This document shows positions 59,203 to 64,000 of a stretch of 64,000 nucleotides of DNA, in pieces (positions within the stretch are counted from its first letter, which is position 1; each line of letters begins with the position of its first letter). The notes beneath the pieces are model-generated. The model made no database searches. It had not been told where the DNA came from and was given only the letters and a program-made list of their open reading frames with translations. The stretch covers positions 38,785 to 102,784 of the forward strand of contig JAFSRN010000012.1 in assembly GCA_017446095.1 (NCBI GenBank), given 5' to 3'. The translations under genes and the position numbers were made by a program. Source of the DNA: Eubacterium sp. GTDB taxonomy: Bacteria; Bacillota; Clostridia; Oscillospirales; Acutalibacteraceae.

Positions 59203-60165
59203 ATGAAACGATTACCTAAATATCTAACGGCGCTTGCTACGGTGACTGCGCTGGCGTACACGGCAGGCGTGGTGTTTTTGACTTACAAAACGTTTATTTC
59301 ACCGCCTGAACCGGAACGCGAAGAGCCTAAGGCGAACACGTTTTACGACGACGATATTGCCGATGCCGCAAACGAAACAAACGAGGCTATTGAACGCATT
59401 AAAGCAAAGTACACGCCCGAGGAAGTTTGCATCTACACCGACGACGGGCTAACCCTGCCGGGCTATTTTTACATCAACGAAAACGGCAGCAAAAACACCG
59501 TTGTTTGCGTGCACGGCTACAACACTGACAGCGACTTTGCCTTTGCCACGATGGTTGAGCCGATTCTCGAGCACGGGTACAACTGCTTTCTTGTTAACCA
59601 CCGTCACTTCGGCGGGCACGAGGGCAAGTTCACGGGCTTCGGAATACTCGAAAAGGACGAGCTTATCAAGTGGATTGAGTGCGTAAATTCGTACTTCCCC
59701 GACGGCAAAATTATACTTTACGGCACGTCGATGGGCGCTGCGACAATTATGCAGGCGAGCGACAGGGATTTAACCGACAATGTGGTCGGATTCATCGAGG
59801 ATTGCGGATTTACAACGTGCTACGATGAGTTCAGGTTCCTCACAAAATCTGTGCTGCACCTGCCCGCAACGCCGATTGCAGAGGGCGTAAACGTGCTTAC
59901 AAAGGCGTTTCTTGATATAGACATAAAGACCTCCGACTCGCGTGAAGCGCTGAAAAACACAACGCTGCCGGCGCTGTTTATCCACGGCGGACGCGACAAT
60001 TTTGTGCCGACCTACATGGTTGAGGAGTGTTACGAAGCATGCGCAAGCGAGGACAAAAAGCTGATTATCTACGACACCGCACGCCACGTGCACTCGCACT
60101 TCAAGTACAAGGAACAGTACGAAAAGGATATTTTTGAGTTTTGCGAGAGAATATTCGAGCAATAA
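59203..60165 (+). CDS. Alpha/beta hydrolase with N-terminal membrane anchor
   Basis: 320 residues from the ATG at 59203 (AAGGA 9 bases upstream). An N-terminal membrane helix (LTALATVTALAYTAGVVFL), then an alpha/beta hydrolase fold: NTVVCVHGYNTDSDF (oxyanion hole), GTSMGAATIM (nucleophile Ser176) and final ARHVHSHFKY (catalytic His), with GGRDNFVPTYM supplying Asp. A serine esterase or peptidase of the BAAT/DUF family type, probably facing the outside. Substrate unknown. Terminator at 60199-60225. Confidence 0.88.
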   Translation: MKRLPKYLTALATVTALAYTAGVVFLTYKTFISPPEPEREEPKANTFYDDDIADAANETNEAIERIKAKYTPEEVCIYTDDGLTLPGYFYINENGSKNTVVCVHGYNTDSDFAFATMVEPILEHGYNCFLVNHRHFGGHEGKFTGFGILEKDELIKWIECVNSYFPDGKIILYGTSMGAATIMQASDRDLTDNVVGFIEDCGFTTCYDEFRFLTKSVLHLPATPIAEGVNVLTKAFLDIDIKTSDSREALKNTTLPALFIHGGRDNFVPTYMVEECYEACASEDKKLIIYDTARHVHSHFKYKEQYEKDIFEFCERIFEQ

Positions 60166-60198
60166 TTCGGAATGCGGAACTCGGAATTCGGAATTAAC

Positions 60199-60225
60199 AA
60201 AACGGACGGCGATGCCGTCCGTTTT
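60199..60225 (+). terminator. Terminator after the alpha/beta hydrolase gene
   Basis: AAAACGGACGGC GAT GCCGTCCGTTTT, 12-bp perfect stem with T-run. Confidence 0.8.
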
Positions 60226-60228
60226 AAA

Positions 60229-60340
60229 TTATGAGTTATAAATTATGAATTATGAATTTCGGGTGCTGCGCACAGCATTATATAATTGGGTGTGGGCAAC
60301 GCCCACCATCAATTCATCATTCATCATTTATCATTAACAA
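60229..60340. repeat. Family B element, empty form
   Basis: AT heptads (ATTATGA types, 60229-60257), core 60261-60307 (GGGTGCTGCGCAC then ATTGGGTGTGGGCAACGCCC), and ATTCATC heptads (60311-60335). The core equals that of 8120-8167 in inverted orientation, but the ends are of the other heptad type. Confidence 0.75.
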
Positions 60341-61972
60341 TTAATCTTCTGCTGCTTCGACTGCTTCCTTAATCCACTCCTCGTCTTCGGGCTTGGATTC
60401 GCCGTGCTTAACCTGCGTAATAACCACAAGTCCGATTGCGAAAAAGATTGCGCAGAACAGGAACATAAAGTTGTAGTCCTCGTGGAACAAACCTATGAGC
60501 CAGCCGCAGAGGATTGGTCCCGTTATCGCTGCGGAGAAGGTCGCGGTGTAGTAGTAGCCGGTGAAGGTGCCTACGTATTCCCTGCCGCCGATTGCAAGCA
60601 CAAGCGGAAGCGTATTGATGTTTATGCAGCCGACCGCAGCGCCGCCGACAACAAGGGCAATCCAGAGTGTAATCCACACGAAGAGCCTGTTTGTTTCAAA
60701 CACCTGCGACACCGTGATGTACACGATGAACATAGTGACAATTACGGCAAGACCGACGATGATTGTTCGTTTACGTCCGAGCTTTCTGCCCATAACGCCT
60801 GCAGGGATGCCGAACACGGCAAGCGACACGGCGAACACCGCCATCATCAGCGTTGAGTAAATCGGTTTTACGCCGAGCGTGTCAAGCGCAAAGTTTGTGA
60901 AGTTCGGCACAATTGCCTCCGTGGCGTTATTGATAAGGAACAGCGCCGCAAGCATTGTGAGCAGGCTCTTACGTTCCTCTTTGGAAATAGGAAGTTCCTT
61001 GATTTTAACCTTCTTGTCCTTGCCGCCGTCCTCGGATTCAATACGCACGTCCTTGGAGAGGTCGTTTTGCTTATTCCTCTTGTAGAATATCATAAGGATA
61101 AGCAGGCAAAGGATTGTAACGATAGCCGCCACAACAAAAACAGGCGTGTAGTTAACGTACGACGGCTCGCCGTTTGCGCCGAGTTTTACGACTTTTTCGG
61201 CAACCTTTTCGCCGTTTATGTAGAGCGTGTCTCTGCCCGATTCAATAAAGTTTTCAACCGTGTCCTTATACTTTGACGGGTCAAAACCGCTGACGTATTC
61301 AACAACAGGCTTGCCGTCTGCGCCGACCTCGAGTATCTGACCGAGCGAGTTCGCTTTAGCCTTGAGCGCGTCGTGCAGCGCGGTAAAGCCGAGCAGTCCC
61401 ACAAGCGTGGTTGCGATTGTGCCGATTACGAAGCCGACCATCTGACCGATACCGCCCATAATATTGATTACGGCGTTTGCGTCGCTCTGCAGCGACGACG
61501 GCGTGAAATCGGGCATCAGCGAAACGACGGGCGAACGCCATACCGACATTGTGAAGTTGAAGAAGATGATTACCGTCATCATCAGCACAACGCTAAGCGC
61601 AGTGGCTTTAATCGTTGCGGCAACAGGAATCAGGCTGAAAAACAGCGCGCAAATCGGCAGGCAGATTATGATGTACGGCATACGCTTGCCCCATTTGGTA
61701 AACGTTTTGTCGCTCTTTTTGCCGAAGTACGGCTGGAATACTACACCGAAGATATTGTCAATCGTCATAATTGCGTTGACAAGCAGCGCAACCGACAGAA
61801 ATGCAGGCAGTTTTGCGCCGCCATCGGTGAGTTCGGTAAGTTTAGCCCTGAAAATTACGGGAACATACGAATTATAAACCGACCACATCAGCATACAAGC
61901 CATAAAGCCAAAGCCGATAAGGAAGGTTTGCTTATAATTAAGACCGTTCCCCTTTTTAGTTTTTTTGCCCAT
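60341..61972 (-). CDS. MFS sugar transporter (GPH/SLC45-like)
   Basis: 543 residues from the ATG at 61972, set by GGAG 7 bases upstream; the frame runs to 62083 but covers the promoter. About twelve membrane helices. FQPYFGKKSDKTFTKWGKRMPYIIICLPICALFF is the helix 2-3 loop with the GKRxPY motif of sugar MFS proteins, and PAGVMGRKLGRKRTIIVGLAV the repeat in the second half. A 90-residue central insert (KYKDTVENFIESGRD) lies between halves. Sugar or glycoside uptake is likely. Promoter with an AAAGCGCTTT palindrome at 62004-62032. Confidence 0.87.
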   Translation of the reverse strand: MGKKTKKGNGLNYKQTFLIGFGFMACMLMWSVYNSYVPVIFRAKLTELTDGGAKLPAFLSVALLVNAIMTIDNIFGVVFQPYFGKKSDKTFTKWGKRMPYIIICLPICALFFSLIPVAATIKATALSVVLMMTVIIFFNFTMSVWRSPVVSLMPDFTPSSLQSDANAVINIMGGIGQMVGFVIGTIATTLVGLLGFTALHDALKAKANSLGQILEVGADGKPVVEYVSGFDPSKYKDTVENFIESGRDTLYINGEKVAEKVVKLGANGEPSYVNYTPVFVVAAIVTILCLLILMIFYKRNKQNDLSKDVRIESEDGGKDKKVKIKELPISKEERKSLLTMLAALFLINNATEAIVPNFTNFALDTLGVKPIYSTLMMAVFAVSLAVFGIPAGVMGRKLGRKRTIIVGLAVIVTMFIVYITVSQVFETNRLFVWITLWIALVVGGAAVGCININTLPLVLAIGGREYVGTFTGYYYTATFSAAITGPILCGWLIGLFHEDYNFMFLFCAIFFAIGLVVITQVKHGESKPEDEEWIKEAVEAAED

Positions 61973-62003
61973 AAATATTCTCCGTTTCATATTTACTGAT
62001 TCA

Positions 62004-62032
62004 AGTATATCATATGTTAAAGCGCTTTGCAA
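62004..62032 (-). promoter_or_regulatory. Promoter of the MFS sugar transporter with LacI-type palindrome
   Basis: On the minus strand -35 TTGCAA (62027-62032), 17-base spacer, -10 TATACT (62004-62009). The 10-base perfect palindrome AAAGCGCTTT (62019-62028) overlaps the -35 and spacer, a LacI/CcpA-type centre (GCGC), suggesting sugar-responsive control. Confidence 0.65.
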
Positions 62033-62123
62033 CAAACTGCAAAAAGATAAATAAAAGTTTAGATTTTTCTTGACAAACAGCAAATTATATTATAAAATAG
62101 CAAAGCGCAAAATCAAACATCAC

Positions 62124-62201
62124 CGAGGTGTAACTCAGTTTGGCTAGAGTGCCTGCTTTGGGAGCAGGATGCCGCAGGTTCAAGTCCTGTCACCTCGACC
62201 A
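62124..62201 (+). tRNA. tRNA-Pro (TGG anticodon)
   Basis: The cloverleaf is complete: acceptor CGAGGTG/CACCTCG, anticodon stem CCTGC/GCAGG with loop TTTGGGA (anticodon TGG), T-arm CAGG TTCAAGT CCTG, and encoded CCA (62199-62201). It reads Pro codons. Confidence 0.95.
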
Positions 62202-62203
62202 GT

Positions 62204-62246
62204 TGGAGTGTTCATAGCGGATTCGGTATGAACACTCCATTTTTTA
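62204..62246 (+). terminator. Terminator of tRNA-Pro
   Basis: TGGAGTGTTCATA / TATGAACACTCCA (13-bp stem, 62204-62216 with 62227-62239) and six T, right after the tRNA. Confidence 0.85.
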
Positions 62247-62260
62247 TTCAGTTTCCTTGC

Positions 62261-62291
62261 AGTGAGCAGGTTTTAAGCCTGCTCACTTTTT
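62261..62291 (+). terminator. Second plus-strand terminator
   Basis: AGTGAGCAGG TTTTAAG CCTGCTCACT then TTTT; its right edge reaches the stop of the recombinase gene on the other strand. Confidence 0.7.
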
Positions 62292-63993
62292 ATGCGGTTT
62301 TGGCTTTGGGGATATATTCCACCTCAACGCCTTTTCTTGTGTCAGCCTTGTAATTCTCCTGCCTGTCAGGTAAATCCAGTACACCGACAAAGCGATAGTA
62401 AATCACAATGTGCTGCGTGTAGTTTTTGCTGGCGCCTTCCTTTTCGTAAATGTCAATGTGGTCAATGAGTTCACGAAGCATAGGCGCTGTCAGCGTTTTC
62501 ATTTCCATAAACTTGCGGACTGCCTTGATGAAATCATCCTTGTTCTGCTTCATCTCACCGATTTTAGCAAGGCGTTCTCTGTACTCATTGATTCTATTTT
62601 TGAGTTCAAATTGCTCCACCTCATATTTGTGAGATAACTGCATAAACATTTCGTCCGTCAGCTTACCGCCGACATTGTCCTCATAGGCTTTGGCAAGCAG
62701 ATTGGTAATCGTGCTGTTTCTGGCAAGGGCTTTGTTGAGTTCTAACTCTAATCGCTTTTGCTCGGTTATCATATCTGCATTGGTCTTGTCTGCAAGAAGC
62801 TGTGCAAATTCCTCCTCGTTGCTTTCCAGATACTTGGCAAGCCTGCGAAGCTCTAACATTACAACTTGCTCAATTGCATCGGCACGGACATAATGCCTCG
62901 ATTCACAGTTACCACGGGTGTCCTTCTTGTAGTTAGAACAACTGAAGAAGTGAATCTCCTTATTGTTAGGATTCGTGTGGTGCCATAACTTACTGCCGCA
63001 ATCCGCACAATACAGAAAATCACAAAACATATTCTTTTCGCCGTTTTCCTTTTTCGGAGCACGGCGTTTTGTTTTGGTAATCATCTTCTGCACTGTTTCA
63101 AAGGTGTTACGGTCAATAATCGGCTCATGAACCTCCTTGAAGATTGCCCAGTTTTCTTTCGGATTCACTATCTTCTTTTTGTTCTTGTACGACTTTGTAT
63201 ATGATTTGAAGTTGATAATATCTCCGCAGTATTCCTGTTGCGTAAGGATTTTGGTAATCGTTGATTTACACCAGCGATATTTGTCAGGCTGATGCATTTT
63301 ACCGGAACGCTTAACACCTCTTTCTTCCCAATATATCATAGGAACAACTACCTTGCATTCCTGTAAGGTGCGAGCGATAACCTCGTTGCTTTTACCCTCT
63401 AACGCCATTTGAAAGATATCCTTTACGATAGCAGCGGCTACAGGCTCAATAATCCATTTCTTTTTATCGTTCGGGTCTTTCACATATCCGTAAGGTGGCT
63501 GCGATAGCGGCTCACCCGAATTACCTCTGATACGATAAGAGGAACGGCATTTCTTGCTGATATCCTTTGCATACCATTCGTTAATGATATTCTTAAACGG
63601 TGCAATCTCGCTTTCTCCCTCGTCACTGTCTACATTATCCGTAATGGCGATGAAACGGACATCGTGATCGGGAAAGTAGGTATCGGTGTAGTAACCGACA
63701 GTATCATAACGCCTTCCCAGACGGGAAAGGTCTTTAACGATAACTGCGGTTACATAACCGTGCTCAATATCCTCAATCATTTTCTGAAAGCCAGGACGCT
63801 CAAAGTTTGTGCCAGTAAATCCGTCATCCACATAAAAGCGGGTGTTATCCAGTCCTTGCTCTTTTGCGTGCTGCTTCAGCATTTTCTTTTGGTTTTGTAT
63901 GCTATTGCTTTCGCCCTCTACGCCGTCATCACGGGACAAACGGCAATAGAGGGCGGTAATGCCCATATTAGGCTGTGTCTTTTTCGACTGCAA
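62290..63993 (-). CDS. Large serine recombinase (Tn-type integrase), start near the window edge
   Basis: 567 residues if TTG at 63993 is used; ATG at 63966 gives 558, and the true start may lie beyond 64000. Resolvase N-terminus: ALYCRLSRDDGVEGESNSIQNQKKML (nucleophile Ser), FYVDDGFTGTNFERPGFQKMIEDIEHGYVTAVIVKDLSRLGRRYDTVG and the EF-helix; then a recombinase domain (PPYGYVKDPNDKKKW), a zinc ribbon (FCDFLYCADCGSKLWH..FFSCSNYKK) and a coiled-coil region. This is the layout of Tn1549/Tn916-like conjugative element serine integrases. Codon choice is more AT-rich than its neighbours. The last domain ends IPKAKTA. Confidence 0.92.
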   Translation of the reverse strand: MQSKKTQPNMGITALYCRLSRDDGVEGESNSIQNQKKMLKQHAKEQGLDNTRFYVDDGFTGTNFERPGFQKMIEDIEHGYVTAVIVKDLSRLGRRYDTVGYYTDTYFPDHDVRFIAITDNVDSDEGESEIAPFKNIINEWYAKDISKKCRSSYRIRGNSGEPLSQPPYGYVKDPNDKKKWIIEPVAAAIVKDIFQMALEGKSNEVIARTLQECKVVVPMIYWEERGVKRSGKMHQPDKYRWCKSTITKILTQQEYCGDIINFKSYTKSYKNKKKIVNPKENWAIFKEVHEPIIDRNTFETVQKMITKTKRRAPKKENGEKNMFCDFLYCADCGSKLWHHTNPNNKEIHFFSCSNYKKDTRGNCESRHYVRADAIEQVVMLELRRLAKYLESNEEEFAQLLADKTNADMITEQKRLELELNKALARNSTITNLLAKAYEDNVGGKLTDEMFMQLSHKYEVEQFELKNRINEYRERLAKIGEMKQNKDDFIKAVRKFMEMKTLTAPMLRELIDHIDIYEKEGASKNYTQHIVIYYRFVGVLDLPDRQENYKADTRKGVEVEYIPKAKTA

Positions 63994-64000
63994 AATGCTC

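Noticed and set aside
61973-62083. N-terminal extension of the MFS transporter to 62083
   Set aside because: That DNA contains the promoter and palindrome; GGAG sets the start at 61972.

Overview
The window looks like a chromosome segment of a gut-type, low-to-mid GC Clostridia bacterium (Oscillospiraceae/Ruminococcaceae-like; inference). Grounds: a PolC-type replicase, the Firmicutes order pyrH-frr-uppS-cdsA-dxr-rseP-ispG-polC, HemZ, a SpoVB-type flippase, a Rel-RecJ-Dtd operon, a BspA-like repeat protein with a dockerin-like end, and several GPH-type sugar symporters. Most genes lie on the minus strand with strong AGGAGG-type ribosome sites and clear -35/-10 promoters with 17-base spacers.

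Layout. 1-13 kb (minus): a partial SpoVB flippase, a small coiled-coil protein, then one long run hisZG-hisD-hisB-hisA-hisI-hisE-recJ-rel-dtd-MBL hydrolase-hemZ. 13-23.6 kb (minus): pyrH-frr-uppS-cdsA-dxr-rseP-(four-helix-bundle cassette)-ispG-polC, covering ribosome recycling, lipid and isoprenoid synthesis and replication. The PolC here has no proofreading exonuclease domain. 23.7-31.9 kb: a secreted leucine-rich-repeat/Cys-rich protein, a small membrane protein, an unusual four-gene unit (NTP_transf_5 nucleotidyltransferase, RibU-like ECF S component, HPr-kinase-like P-loop kinase, PqqD-like protein) and a GDPD phosphodiesterase. 31.9-46.4 kb: two GPH symporters, a TetR regulator, a heterodimeric ABC exporter, cysK, a DUF2975/HTH pair, a YdcF protein, two related lipoproteins, a cytidylate-kinase-like protein and a short glutamine-synthetase-family enzyme. 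46.4-62 kb: feoAB, GH28 pectinase-like enzyme, Na/Pi cotransporter, FRG and DUF2804 proteins, an M20 peptidase, a serine hydrolase, rpsB-tsf, an alpha/beta hydrolase and a third sugar MFS transporter. 62-64 kb: tRNA-Pro(TGG) and a large serine recombinase that probably marks the edge of an integrative element continuing beyond the window.

A dominant second layer is intergenic repeat DNA. At least three modular families occur: (A) short hairpin units that share a terminal GTAGGG/CCCTAC but carry different self-complementary stems; (B) roughly 125-bp elements with AT-rich heptad ends and a GC hairpin core, one of which carries a four-helix-bundle (23S rRNA IVP-like) gene; (C) MITE-like elements with TTCCCCT-type inverted ends. 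Copies have entered coding regions: one adds a duplicated peptide tail to an ABC transporter, one supplies the stop codon of an HTH gene, and a duplicated copy joins the same lipoprotein signal peptide to two different mature proteins.

The strongest leads are the exonuclease-less PolC, the HisZ-HisG fusion under a promoter-overlapping palindrome, the PqqD/HPr-kinase/nucleotidyltransferase/ECF unit, the repeat families with their cargo gene, and several sharp palindromes with no assigned regulator. All functional calls come from reading motifs and context; no database search was run.
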